Shown one piece after another: positions 44,017-51,296 of a stretch of 64,000 nucleotides of DNA. The position numbers were made by a program, and so were the translations under genes. Numbering within the stretch: the stretch's first letter is position 1; every line of letters starts with the position of its first letter. Under the pieces are notes generated by a model. It saw only the letters and a list, made by a program, of their open reading frames with translations. It made no database searches and was not told the origin of the DNA. The DNA is taken from positions 18,719-82,718 of the forward strand of contig JALNZB010000014.1 of the NCBI GenBank assembly GCA_023229545.1, written 5' to 3'. Source of the DNA: Sulfuritalea sp. (GTDB taxonomy: Bacteria; Pseudomonadota; Gammaproteobacteria; Burkholderiales; Rhodocyclaceae).

Positions 44017-46137
44017 TTATTGTTGCGCCGCCGGAGCGGGCGCCGCTGTTTCGACGGCGATGGCCTTCATCGACAAGCGCACGCGGCCCTTGTCGTCGGT
44101 CTCGATGACCTTGACCTTCACTACCTGGCCTTCCTTGAGGTAATCGGCGACGGCATTTACCCGCTCGGTGGCGATCTGCGAAATATGCAGCAGGCCATCC
44201 TTGCCCGGCAGCAGGCTGACGATGGCGCCGAAATCGAGCAGGCGCAGCACCGTGCCTTCGTAGATGCGACCCACTTCCACCTCGGCGGTGATGTCCTCGA
44301 TACGCTTCTTGGCCACTTGTGCGGCATCGGCATTCACCGAAGAGATAGTGATCGAGCCGTCGTCTTCGATATCAATCACGCAGCCGGTTTCTTCGGTCAG
44401 TGCGCGGATCACGGCGCCCCCCTTGCCGATCACGTCGCGAATCTTTTCCGGGTTGATCTTGATGTGGATCATGCGCGGTGCGAAGGTGGACACTTCCTCG
44501 CGATGGCCCGTCATGGAGCCCTTCATTATTTCCAGGATATGCAGACGCGCTTCCTTGGCCTGGGCCAGCGCCACCTGCATGATTTCCTTGGTGATGCCCT
44601 GAATCTTGATGTCCATCTGCAAGGCGGTGATGCCTTCTTCGGTACCCGCCACCTTGAAGTCCATGTCGCCCAGATGATCCTCGTCGCCCAGAATGTCGGT
44701 CAGCACCGCAAAGCGGGGACCGTCCTTGATCAGGCCCATGGCGATGCCCGCCACGTGCGCCTTGAGCGGCACGCCGGCATCCATCAGGGCCAGAGAACCG
44801 CCGCAGACGGAGGCCATTGAAGACGAGCCGTTGGACTCGGTGATTTCCGACACGACACGCATCGAGTAACCGAAATCCTCGGGCGACGGCAGCACGGCAA
44901 GCAGCGCACGCTTGGCCAGGCGACCATGGCCGATTTCGCGACGTTTCGGCGTGCCGACGCGGCCTGTTTCGCCGGTGGCGTAGGGAGGCATGTTGTAGTG
45001 AAGCATGAAGCGATCACGATACTCGCCTTGCAGCGCGTCGATGATCTGCTCGTCGCGGCCGGTCCCCAGCGTGGCGACCACCATCGCCTGCGTCTCGCCG
45101 CGAGTGAACAGCGCCGAACCGTGAGTGCGGGGCAGGACGCCGTTGCGGATGACAATCGGGCGCACGGTGCGCGTATCGCGGCCATCGATGCGCGGTTCGC
45201 CGTTGAGAATCTGGCTGCGGACAATCTTCGCTTCCAGATCGAACACGGTATTGCCGACGAGGTTCGCATCCGGCGCGTTTTCCACGCCCTCGGTCAGGGC
45301 AGCGATGGTCTTCTTGGTGATTTCACGGGTCTTGATGGTGCGGGCCTGCTTGCTGGTAATGCGATAGGCTTCGCGCAGTTCGGCTTCCGCCAGTTCGGCG
45401 ACACGAGCGATCAGCGGCTCGTTTTTGGCCGGCGGCTGCCAATCCCATTCGGGTTTGCCGGCAACTTCCACCAGTTCGTTGATGGCCTTGATCGCGGCTT
45501 GCATCTGGTCGTGGCCAAACACCACGGCGCCCAGCATGATTTCTTCGGAAAGCTGTTGGGCCTCGGACTCGACCATCAACACGGCGCCTTCGGTACCCGC
45601 TACCACCAGATTCAGTTGCGCGCTTTCCAGTTGAGTCTTGGTTGGGCACAGCACGTACTTGCCATCGATGTAACCGACGCGAGCAGCGCCAATCGGGCCA
45701 CTGAACGGAATCCCGGAAATCGCCATGGCGGCCGATGCGCCGAGCATCGCCGGAATATCCGGATCGATTTCGGGGTTGCAGGACATCACGGTACAGACGA
45801 CCTGTACCTCGTTGTAGAAGGCATCGGGGAACAGCGGACGCAACGGACGATCAATCAGGCGGCAGGTAAGGATTTCCTTTTCCGAGGGGCGTCCCTCGCG
45901 CTTGAAGAAGCCGCCGGGAATGCGACCGGCGGCGTAGGACCGCTCCTGATAATCCACGGTCAGCGGGAAAAAATCCTGTCCCGGTTTGGCGTTGCGCGCG
46001 CCGACCACCGTGGCCAACACAACGGTGTCATCCATGGTGACCATGACGGCGCCGCCAGCCTGGCGGGCGATTTCGGCGGTTTCAAGGGTGACGGTATGGT
46101 CACCGTAGGCAAAGCTCTTCTTGATCGGATTCAGCAC
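44017..46137 (-). CDS. pnp: Polyribonucleotide nucleotidyltransferase (PNPase)
   Basis: This 706-aa phosphorolytic 3'-5' exoribonuclease has two RNase PH domains (GPIGAARVGY and GETQAMVVATLG), a KH domain with VIGKGGAVIRAL, and a C-terminal S1 domain (GRIYEGTVLRLLDFGAIV). The long frame begins with TTG at 46155; I prefer the GTG at 46137 (VLNPIKKSF), which has AAAGGA 6 bp upstream. It lies 138 bp after rpsO in the usual rpsO-pnp order. Confidence 0.95.
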   Translation of the reverse strand: MLNPIKKSFAYGDHTVTLETAEIARQAGGAVMVTMDDTVVLATVVGARNAKPGQDFFPLTVDYQERSYAAGRIPGGFFKREGRPSEKEILTCRLIDRPLRPLFPDAFYNEVQVVCTVMSCNPEIDPDIPAMLGASAAMAISGIPFSGPIGAARVGYIDGKYVLCPTKTQLESAQLNLVVAGTEGAVLMVESEAQQLSEEIMLGAVVFGHDQMQAAIKAINELVEVAGKPEWDWQPPAKNEPLIARVAELAEAELREAYRITSKQARTIKTREITKKTIAALTEGVENAPDANLVGNTVFDLEAKIVRSQILNGEPRIDGRDTRTVRPIVIRNGVLPRTHGSALFTRGETQAMVVATLGTGRDEQIIDALQGEYRDRFMLHYNMPPYATGETGRVGTPKRREIGHGRLAKRALLAVLPSPEDFGYSMRVVSEITESNGSSSMASVCGGSLALMDAGVPLKAHVAGIAMGLIKDGPRFAVLTDILGDEDHLGDMDFKVAGTEEGITALQMDIKIQGITKEIMQVALAQAKEARLHILEIMKGSMTGHREEVSTFAPRMIHIKINPEKIRDVIGKGGAVIRALTEETGCVIDIEDDGSITISSVNADAAQVAKKRIEDITAEVEVGRIYEGTVLRLLDFGAIVSLLPGKDGLLHISQIATERVNAVADYLKEGQVVKVKVIETDDKGRVRLSMKAIAVETAAPAPAAQQ

Positions 46138-46275
46138 GACAATTCCTTTCAGCAAAAAGTAAAAGCCGGCACAGTCATCATGGCTGTGTCGGCCTGTTCA
46201 GCATGCATGCGCAGTATCTGGAGCAAAGCGCATCGCACGTCGGGGGCGAACCTGGATCGGCGCCTGGATTGAAAA

Positions 46276-46545
46276 CTACTTGCGCAGACCAAGGCGCTCG
46301 ATCAGCGAACGATAGCCGTCGACGTTCTTGCGTTTTAGGTAGTCCAGCATCTTGCGGCGCTGGCTGACCATCATGAGCAGGCCGCGACGTGAATGATGAT
46401 CCTTGGTATGCGCCTTGAAATGACCCGTCAAGTCGTTGATGCGCGCGGTAAGCAGCGCCACCTGAACTTCGGGAGAGCCTGTGTCACCCTGCGCACGCTG
46501 GTAGTCGGTGACGATCTTGGCTTTGTTGATAGTGGAAATTGCCAT
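46276..46545 (-). CDS. rpsO: 30S ribosomal protein S15
   Basis: This 89-aa protein is S15, which binds the central domain of 16S rRNA. The DTGSPEVQVALLTARINDLTGHF and KDHHSRRGLLMMVSQRRKMLDYL segments are typical. GGAAACC lies upstream of the ATG. The gene normally follows truB in an operon, but here a transposon separates them. A strong promoter at 46595-46624 lies between the insertion and the gene. Confidence 0.97.
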   Translation of the reverse strand: MAISTINKAKIVTDYQRAQGDTGSPEVQVALLTARINDLTGHFKAHTKDHHSRRGLLMMVSQRRKMLDYLKRKNVDGYRSLIERLGLRK

Positions 46546-46594
46546 TGTGGTTTCCTTGCTGTTCCTGTGATGTTGGGCTCTTGGAGAACCGTGG

Positions 46595-46624
46595 ATTATA
46601 GCGTTTTCAGTGAAGTCTGATCAA
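46595..46624 (-). promoter_or_regulatory. Promoter of rpsO-pnp
   Basis: On the minus strand TTGATC (46624-46619), 18 bp, then a perfect TATAAT (46600-46595). The transposon's target duplication begins 8 bp beyond the -35. Confidence 0.75.
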
Positions 46625-46631
46625 GTATTAC

Positions 46632-46639
46632 GGCGAATT
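46632..46639 (+). repeat. Target-site duplication, left copy
   Basis: GGCGAATT directly abuts the left transposon end and is repeated exactly at the right end (49937-49944). Confidence 0.9.
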
Positions 46640-46674
46640 GGTAGTGGTTCAGTTTGGTGGAGACGCTGTTACAA
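46640..46674 (+). repeat. Left terminal inverted repeat of the IS1-type transposon
   Basis: GGTAGTGGT, TC, AGTTTG, ten unlike bases, TGTTACAA. It aligns without gaps to the reverse complement of 49902-49936. Confidence 0.88.
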
Positions 46675-46803
46675 ATTTGTCCTTGATACCAGGGCTGTAT
46701 GGATATACAGTTACCCCTCAAGGTAAACACAATTCACCCGTAAGAAGCCGGAACCTAATGCTTATCGGGGCACCCCAACGGGGTAATTGACTTATGCTGC
46801 GAC

Positions 46804-46850
46804 TTACCCACATACTTATGCACAGAGATATTCACAGTATTTGTGGATTT
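46804..46850. promoter_or_regulatory. DnaA-box-like 12-bp direct repeats upstream of the Panacea gene
   Basis: TTACCCACA (46804), TTATGCACA (46816) and ATATTCACA (46828) start exactly 12 bp apart, and an inverted TGTGGATTT lies at 46842-46850. The second matches the TTATNCACA DnaA-box consensus. They could be an operator or iteron-like array for the genes downstream. Confidence 0.55.
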
Positions 46851-46898
46851 TTGAGGGATAGACTTACTGGTGTTCCCTCTATACGTGCGGAGAGTGCT

Positions 46899-47429
46899 AT
46901 GGCTGCGTATTTTGAATTTGAGCCAGAAAAGGCGTTGGTCGCCACCGCCTATCTCGCCGACAGATCTGGAGAAACGATGTACACCATCTTGAAGATGGTG
47001 TACGTTGCGGATCGCCTTCACTTGGAACGCTATGGTCGTCCCATCACTGGCGACAGGTTCATTGCTATGGCGCAAGGCGCATGTCCTTCCAAGATTTACG
47101 ATTCCATGAAGGTTCTACGGGGAGATGAGAATAATAATTACTTACCCGAGAGTGAGCATTATCTTTCAGTGGACGCGATAACTTATGATGTTGTTGTTAA
47201 GGATATGCCCTCACTCGACGTATTAAGCGCGAGTGAAATTGAGTGCCTTGATGAAACCGTTTCCATCCTCAAGCGACGCGGACCCCGGCACATTCGCGAT
47301 TTGGCGCATGACGCAGCGTGGAAGGAAACAGGACGTAATGCCACTATGGACTTCTTGGCCATTGCCAAGTCTATAGAAGATGGTGGTGACATTTTGGCTC
47401 AGCATCTAGAAACAAGATTTTCCTCATAA
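46899..47429 (+). CDS. Panacea (DUF4065/SocA-like) antitoxin
   Basis: This 176-aa protein carries a Panacea domain: FEPEKALVATAYLADRSGE, then TILKMVYVADRLHLERYGRPITGDRFIA and KIYDSMKVLRG. Panacea (PanA) domains are promiscuous antitoxins that neutralise many unrelated toxins encoded next to them. I chose the ATG at 46899, with GGAGAG just upstream. A longer frame from 46794 would cover the 12-bp repeats. It is followed after 20 bp by a gene of unknown family on the same strand, the expected toxin. Both are passengers of the transposon. Confidence 0.85.
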   Translation: MAAYFEFEPEKALVATAYLADRSGETMYTILKMVYVADRLHLERYGRPITGDRFIAMAQGACPSKIYDSMKVLRGDENNNYLPESEHYLSVDAITYDVVVKDMPSLDVLSASEIECLDETVSILKRRGPRHIRDLAHDAAWKETGRNATMDFLAIAKSIEDGGDILAQHLETRFSS

Positions 47430-47449
47430 TTTAGGCATCACAATAGGCG

Positions 47450-47845
47450 ATGCCGGTTAATTGTGGTCATGTCTATTGTCTCTATTGGCCTCCAGCCGCA
47501 AAAGATAAACTGCTTGTTCCTGCCTATGTCCTACCAGATGACAGGGTACGTTTCTTCGTTATCAACTCTGAACTCACTCCGTTTCAGAAGGCAAGACCGG
47601 AGGTTCTAAAGCACGTACTCCCAATTCAGAAAGGTCTTAACCAGGCGTTTCTTACCCATGATTCATGGCTCTGCTGCCATGAAGTCGTAGCCGGATTCAC
47701 TAGACAGCAAATTGATTCTGCCGTTGGTGCATACCGTGGGCCTTTAGACGTGGCTACTCAAGCTGGCGTTAAGGCTATCGTGGAAGTATCGAGACTTCAT
47801 TCTGACCGCGAGAAGGGCTTGTTCTTAGCTCAATGGCCGCAGTAG
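47450..47845 (+). CDS. Unknown protein, candidate toxin of the Panacea pair
   Basis: This 131-aa protein starts 20 bp after the Panacea gene. It opens with NCGHVYCLYWPPAAKDKLLVPAYVLPDDRVRFFVINSE, a beta-rich pattern reminiscent of the SH3-like barrel of MazF/PemK toxins, and continues with HDSWLCCHEVV. The C-terminal half is helical with GPLDVATQAGVKAIVEVSRL. I do not recognise the family; toxin function is inferred from position only. It ends 4 bp before the convergent transposase stop. Confidence 0.7.
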   Translation: MPVNCGHVYCLYWPPAAKDKLLVPAYVLPDDRVRFFVINSELTPFQKARPEVLKHVLPIQKGLNQAFLTHDSWLCCHEVVAGFTRQQIDSAVGAYRGPLDVATQAGVKAIVEVSRLHSDREKGLFLAQWPQ

Positions 47846-47849
47846 ATAT

Positions 47850-48692
47850 TCAGAAGTTTGTGTCCGTCATCATTACAACTTCTTCCAAGTCCCATGCGTG
47901 ATCCGCAATTCCTGCCTCCATGGCCGGCGTAACCCGAAGCGTCTTGTGAATCTTGCAGAAGTTGTAGAACATAAAGTAGAGGCTGATCGCGTGCATGTGG
48001 TTCTCCAGCTTCTTTGAGAACGCATTGGTCAGCCGGGTAAAGCGCCGCATGTGCATCCGCATGGTCAGGTTCTGGCGCTCGACGTAGCTGGTCGATACGT
48101 TCTCCATATCCGGGTTGCCGGTAATCCTGTTTTTCTCTGTCCCGGTGCATTCTGCCGGACTATAGCGCCGCGCATCCTCTTTGCCCTGGCCTTCGTTGCC
48201 GTAAATCTTGACCAGTTGAGCGAAGTCGATGCCGCTCCCGAACGCCTCTTCTACAGCCGTCAAATATGCCTTGTGGCCGTCTGTGGTGAGTTGAACACGA
48301 TTGGTAAGGCGATCTGCCAAGTCCTGAATGAAGGGCCGCGCTGACTCGATAGCGCGGGTTCCTATATGCCAACACGGTACAAGCTTGGTATCGGCATCAA
48401 TAGCCGTCCAGGTATAGACATCGCCAACGCCCAGAACGCCCTTGAGTTCTTCCGGCACGTTGCGCTCCTTCATGCCGACGAAAGACCAGATTTCGTCGCA
48501 CTCGATGCGCTTGCAAGTCAGTCCGGTCATGACGCGATCTTGATAGAGGGCGCATGCCTCGCCTACGTCAGCCAACAGCTTGAGCACCGTGTTCTTTGAC
48601 GCGCCAGTGACACGGCAGGCCGCATTAACGCCCATGCCTTCACAAAGGACTGAGAGGATTCTGGCGCGGTCTTTGGTGGTTAGGCGGTTCAT
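47850..48692 (-). CDS. IS1-family transposase, single ORF
   Basis: This 280-aa transposase has an N-terminal HTH (RARILSVLCEGMGVNAACRVTGASKNTVLKLL), then DDE residues in RIECDEIWSFVG (first D), QLTTDGHKAYL (second D) and the C-terminal STSYVERQNLTMRMHMRRFTRLTNAFSKK (E), which is the IS1-type ending. Unlike classical IS1 with its InsA/InsB frameshift, it is encoded in one frame. It is intact and presumably active, and is the source of movement for the 3.3-kb element. An imperfect inverted repeat lies upstream (48696-48739). Confidence 0.9.
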   Translation of the reverse strand: MNRLTTKDRARILSVLCEGMGVNAACRVTGASKNTVLKLLADVGEACALYQDRVMTGLTCKRIECDEIWSFVGMKERNVPEELKGVLGVGDVYTWTAIDADTKLVPCWHIGTRAIESARPFIQDLADRLTNRVQLTTDGHKAYLTAVEEAFGSGIDFAQLVKIYGNEGQGKEDARRYSPAECTGTEKNRITGNPDMENVSTSYVERQNLTMRMHMRRFTRLTNAFSKKLENHMHAISLYFMFYNFCKIHKTLRVTPAMEAGIADHAWDLEEVVMMTDTNF

Positions 48693-48695
48693 GAC

Positions 48696-48739
48696 TTACT
48701 CCATACTGTCACTCGATAATGAACAGTATGCTTGAGTAA
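48696..48739. repeat. Imperfect inverted repeat upstream of the transposase
   Basis: TTACTC-CATACTGT pairs with ACAGTATG-CTTGAGTAA (three unpaired bases) around a 13-base spacer. It could be an operator controlling transposase expression. Confidence 0.55.
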
Positions 48740-48995
48740 AGTGCATTTGTCAATGCAAAAAATGCAAATATGGACGTAAATCGTCCTTGCGACAGTATGC
48801 GCAAAAACTACTTGATCTTATGTGGATTTTTTGCCAGAATGAGCTATGTCAGGCTATTGTTCTTCCTGACATGGCTGACTCTGGATGCCTAGAATATTAA
48901 GGTCATAAAGATGTGAGCCATACACGAGCCCTCCTTGACCGCGCACCAGTGCGGACTATGGTTCCCCGGACGGGAAAGGGGTTTGAAATAGAAAG

Positions 48996-49022
48996 CCTCA
49001 GCGCGCCAACGCTGGGGTTTTC
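48996..49022 (+). terminator. Hairpin with T run inside the transposon
   Basis: CCTCAGCG and CGCTGGGG pair around CGCCAA, followed by TTTT. In the 335-bp stretch from 48693 to 49027 I otherwise see only the inverted repeat at 48696 and AT-rich spacer. Confidence 0.5.
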
Positions 49023-49027
49023 GCCGT

Positions 49028-49468
49028 TTACAGCAAGTCATCTGCATTGTTTAGGCGATACCGATTCGGAACATTGCCAGACCCCTCAAAGGTCTTCGCA
49101 ATAAATCCTTGGCTCTCCAACTTCCCTAGAGTAGTTGAGATTCTTGAGCGAGGGAATTTCCCGCCCTTGATCTCTACGCCCATTTTCTTTAGCGCTGCAT
49201 CAACATGAGCAACGGAAAATTCTTGGGTTCCGAACCTGGAAATAATGTCCTTAACATCCTCTTGAAGAGTTCGGCGTTGCCCATCAGGAATCAACTGATC
49301 TAGGGAGATAAGGTCTTTATCTACAACAACATCCGGCAGTAGCGGCGCCTGAGTTGCGCTATAAACTTGCCTACCCTCAAAGAACCGCAAAACGGCTTCC
49401 TTTTCGGCTAGGGCTTTTCGGTCTGCTTCAACCTCCTTCCTCAACGCATCCAAATCGATAGTGGCCAT
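49028..49468 (-). CDS. Hypothetical protein with C-terminal winged-helix-like domain
   Basis: This 146-aa protein has an N-terminal coiled coil (LRKEVEADRKALAEKEAVLRFF) and a C-terminal segment DIISRFGTQEFSVAHVDAALKKM...RISTTLGKLESQGFIAKTFEG that looks like a winged helix (helix-helix-helix-wing). GGAG precedes the ATG. It is a passenger of the transposon and could regulate the element or be part of its cargo. No family is identified. Confidence 0.65.
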   Translation of the reverse strand: MATIDLDALRKEVEADRKALAEKEAVLRFFEGRQVYSATQAPLLPDVVVDKDLISLDQLIPDGQRRTLQEDVKDIISRFGTQEFSVAHVDAALKKMGVEIKGGKFPRSRISTTLGKLESQGFIAKTFEGSGNVPNRYRLNNADDLL

Positions 49469-49587
49469 TCCATGACTCCAGTAATCACGATTTTGCGGAT
49501 TATACGCAATAAGGTGGTGGAGTCAAGCAAAAAATGCAAAGGAAGACGAGGGTGTGAATGAGAGAACGAAAGGATGGGTTGTTGGAT

Positions 49588-49614
49588 AACAAAAAACCCG
49601 CTCAATGCGGGTTC
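49588..49614 (-). terminator. Terminator of the small basic passenger gene
   Basis: On the minus strand GAACCCGC and GCGGGTT form a 7-bp stem with a 5-base loop followed by a T run. It lies 22 bp after the stop at 49637. Confidence 0.8.
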
Positions 49615-49636
49615 ACTCATAGAGACATAAAGGTGA

Positions 49637-49861
49637 TTATGACTTCCAGCGGGCTTCTGCTGCCTTTCTCGCAATCTCAGATCGCTGCTCTGGCGTGAGG
49701 GCTTCTGCTCTAGCCTTTCCGCCGCGCAGCCCACCTTTCCTACTATCGGCTTTCTTCCCAGATAACGGTTGTGACGGTTCAGCTTCCCCTGTCGCCTGCT
49801 GCACAACGCCAAAGGCAGTCTGGGTAAAGTCCTTGCGGGGATTTGTTCGTTTCGTAGTCAT
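49637..49861 (-). CDS. Small basic GGKARA-repeat-type protein
   Basis: This 74-aa protein is rich in Lys, Arg and Ala, with the pattern KGGLRGGKARAEALTPEQRSEIARKAAEARW near its end. This ending recurs in many small, poorly understood proteins of plasmids and mobile regions. I chose the ATG at 49861 (MTTKRTNPRK); the longer frame at 49897 passes a palindrome GGTGCGA-TT-TCGCACC (49883-49898) that could be its operator. Function unknown; it is a passenger of the transposon. Confidence 0.6.
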   Translation of the reverse strand: MTTKRTNPRKDFTQTAFGVVQQATGEAEPSQPLSGKKADSRKGGLRGGKARAEALTPEQRSEIARKAAEARWKS

Positions 49862-49882
49862 ATCGAAAGCGTAGCATACGAT

Positions 49883-49898
49883 GGTGCGATTTCGCACC
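49883..49898. promoter_or_regulatory. Palindrome upstream of the small basic gene
   Basis: GGTGCGA and TCGCACC, perfect 7-bp arms with a 2-base centre, just inside the right transposon end. Confidence 0.5.
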
Positions 49899-49901
49899 GA
49901 G

Positions 49902-49936
49902 TTGTAACAATCCCGATTTCAAACTAGACCACTACC
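49902..49936 (-). repeat. Right terminal inverted repeat of the IS1-type transposon
   Basis: Read on the minus strand: GGTAGTGGT, CT, AGTTTG, ten unlike bases, TGTTACAA, matching the left end position by position. Confidence 0.88.
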
Positions 49937-49944
49937 GGCGAATT
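49937..49944 (+). repeat. Target-site duplication, right copy
   Basis: GGCGAATT, exact copy of 46632-46639, abutting the right end. It begins 6 bp beyond the truB stop. Confidence 0.9.
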
Positions 49945-49950
49945 CGTCGC

Positions 49951-50892
49951 TCAAACACCGGCGACAAGCCGCAGGGGTTGCAGCCAACCGTCGGCGACCT
50001 GCCGGCAAACACCGATGAAGCGGTGTTCCTGGTCATAAACGCGCAGCCGGGCGTCATCCTCGCCGGACCAGCGAACGGCTTGACCGTGCCGCAACCGAGC
50101 GGCATCGGCGAGGTTCAGCCGGACTTCGGCCAGGCTGGTGAGCAGGGAATCGGGCGGCAGCAGCAAGGCATCGCGGGCATCAGCCGTCAGGGTTTCCAGC
50201 GTTGCCATGGAATGGGCCTGGGCGATATCGAGCGCGCCGATGCCGGTACGTCGCAAGGCGGCCAGATGCGCTCCACAGCCCAGGCGATCACCAATGTCGG
50301 CGGCCAGGGTTCGCACGTAAGTTCCCTTGCTGCAACGGACTTCGAAAACAAAGCGCCCGTCGGCCAAACCAGCCTCTCCGTCGAGCAGGCGCATCTCATG
50401 AATGTTGATGCGGCGGGCTGCCCGCTCCACTTCGATGCCGGCGCGGGCGTATTCGTAAAGCGGTTTGCCGTCACGCTTCAAGGCTGAATACATCGGCGGC
50501 ACCTGGTCGATCTCGCCGACAAAGCCAGCCAGTACGGCTTCCAGGTCCGGGCGCGTGACTTCCACCGGGTGACGTTCCAGCACCGCGCCTTCCGCATCCG
50601 CAGTGGTGGTGGTGACACCGAGTTGCACCGTCGCCACATAACGCTTGTCGGCATTGAGCAGCTCGCCTGAAAACTTGGTCGCCTCGCCAAAACACAGGGG
50701 CAGCAAGCCGGTGGCGAGAGGGTCGAGCGTTCCGGTATGTCCGGCCTTTTCGGCGTTGTAGAGTCGGCGCGCGGCTTGCAGGGCATGATTCGACGATAGA
50801 CCGAGAGCCTTGTCCAGCAACAGCACGCCGTCGAGCTTGCGGCGCGGAACCTTGCCGGCCTTTGGCTGTGGCGCGTTCACTCGCGCATTCAC
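49951..50892 (-). CDS. truB: tRNA pseudouridine-55 synthase
   Basis: This 313-aa protein makes pseudouridine 55 in tRNA. The catalytic aspartate lies in GHTGTLDPLATGLLP (about 53-67), with PPMYSALKRDGKPLYEYAR and SKGTYVRTLAADIG also present. Its start overlaps the rbfA stop by 4 bp. It is the last gene of the rimP operon; the transposon inserted just after its stop. Confidence 0.95.
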   Translation of the reverse strand: MNARVNAPQPKAGKVPRRKLDGVLLLDKALGLSSNHALQAARRLYNAEKAGHTGTLDPLATGLLPLCFGEATKFSGELLNADKRYVATVQLGVTTTTADAEGAVLERHPVEVTRPDLEAVLAGFVGEIDQVPPMYSALKRDGKPLYEYARAGIEVERAARRINIHEMRLLDGEAGLADGRFVFEVRCSKGTYVRTLAADIGDRLGCGAHLAALRRTGIGALDIAQAHSMATLETLTADARDALLLPPDSLLTSLAEVRLNLADAARLRHGQAVRWSGEDDARLRVYDQEHRFIGVCRQVADGWLQPLRLVAGV

Positions 50893-51290
50893 ACGTCTTG
50901 CGGCTTCTTGTCCGACTCCACCGCCTCGTCGATCAGCTTCGAGAGGCGCGCGCCCTCCTGAACCGAGGGGTCAAAGACAAAATGCAGTTCGGGGATATGA
51001 TGAATGCGAACACGGCGCCCCAGTTCGCGGCGCAGAAAACTGGCCGAATGCTTGAGTCCTTCATCGATCATCTCGTTGGCAGCGGGGTCCGCCAGCGACG
51101 TATAGAACACCTTGGCATGCGCGTAGTCGGCGGTGACTTCGACGGCGGTCAGCGTCACCAGCGTCAACTTGGGCGCGATGCGCAGATCCTTGAGGTGAAA
51201 GCGCAGCAGATCCGCCAGTTCGCGGCGGATCTGCTCGGCAACGCGGTCGGAACGCGCGTAGCCATGACCCGAACCGCGCTTTGTTGCCAT
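50889..51290 (-). CDS. rbfA: Ribosome-binding factor A
   Basis: This 133-aa protein has the RbfA KH-like fold: RVAEQIRRELADLLRFHL, then LTLVTLTAVEVTADYAHAKVFYTSL and LGRRVRIHHIPELHFVFD. It helps mature the 30S subunit at helix 1 of 16S rRNA. It lies 6 bp after infB and overlaps truB by 4 bp, in the standard operon. Confidence 0.94.
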   Translation of the reverse strand: MATKRGSGHGYARSDRVAEQIRRELADLLRFHLKDLRIAPKLTLVTLTAVEVTADYAHAKVFYTSLADPAANEMIDEGLKHSASFLRRELGRRVRIHHIPELHFVFDPSVQEGARLSKLIDEAVESDKKPQDV

Positions 51291-51296
51291 TGCGAA

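Larger units (their letters stand above)
46640..49936. mobile_element. IS1-family transposon with passenger genes, 3,297 bp
   Basis: The element is bounded by terminal inverted repeats of about 35 bp beginning GGTAGTGGT and flanked by the 8-bp duplication GGCGAATT. It contains a single-ORF IS1-type transposase (47850-48692), a Panacea antitoxin gene and unknown partner, a winged-helix-like gene and a small basic gene. It interrupts the truB-rpsO junction, 6 bp beyond the truB stop; removing it would leave a normal gap of about 100 bp. IS1-family elements give 8-9 bp duplications and have ends starting with GGT, which fits. It looks complete and fairly recent. Confidence 0.88.

Noticed and set aside
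46794..46898. Upstream start for the Panacea gene
   Set aside because: Would translate the 12-bp phased repeats; the ATG at 46899 has a ribosome site and fits the domain start.
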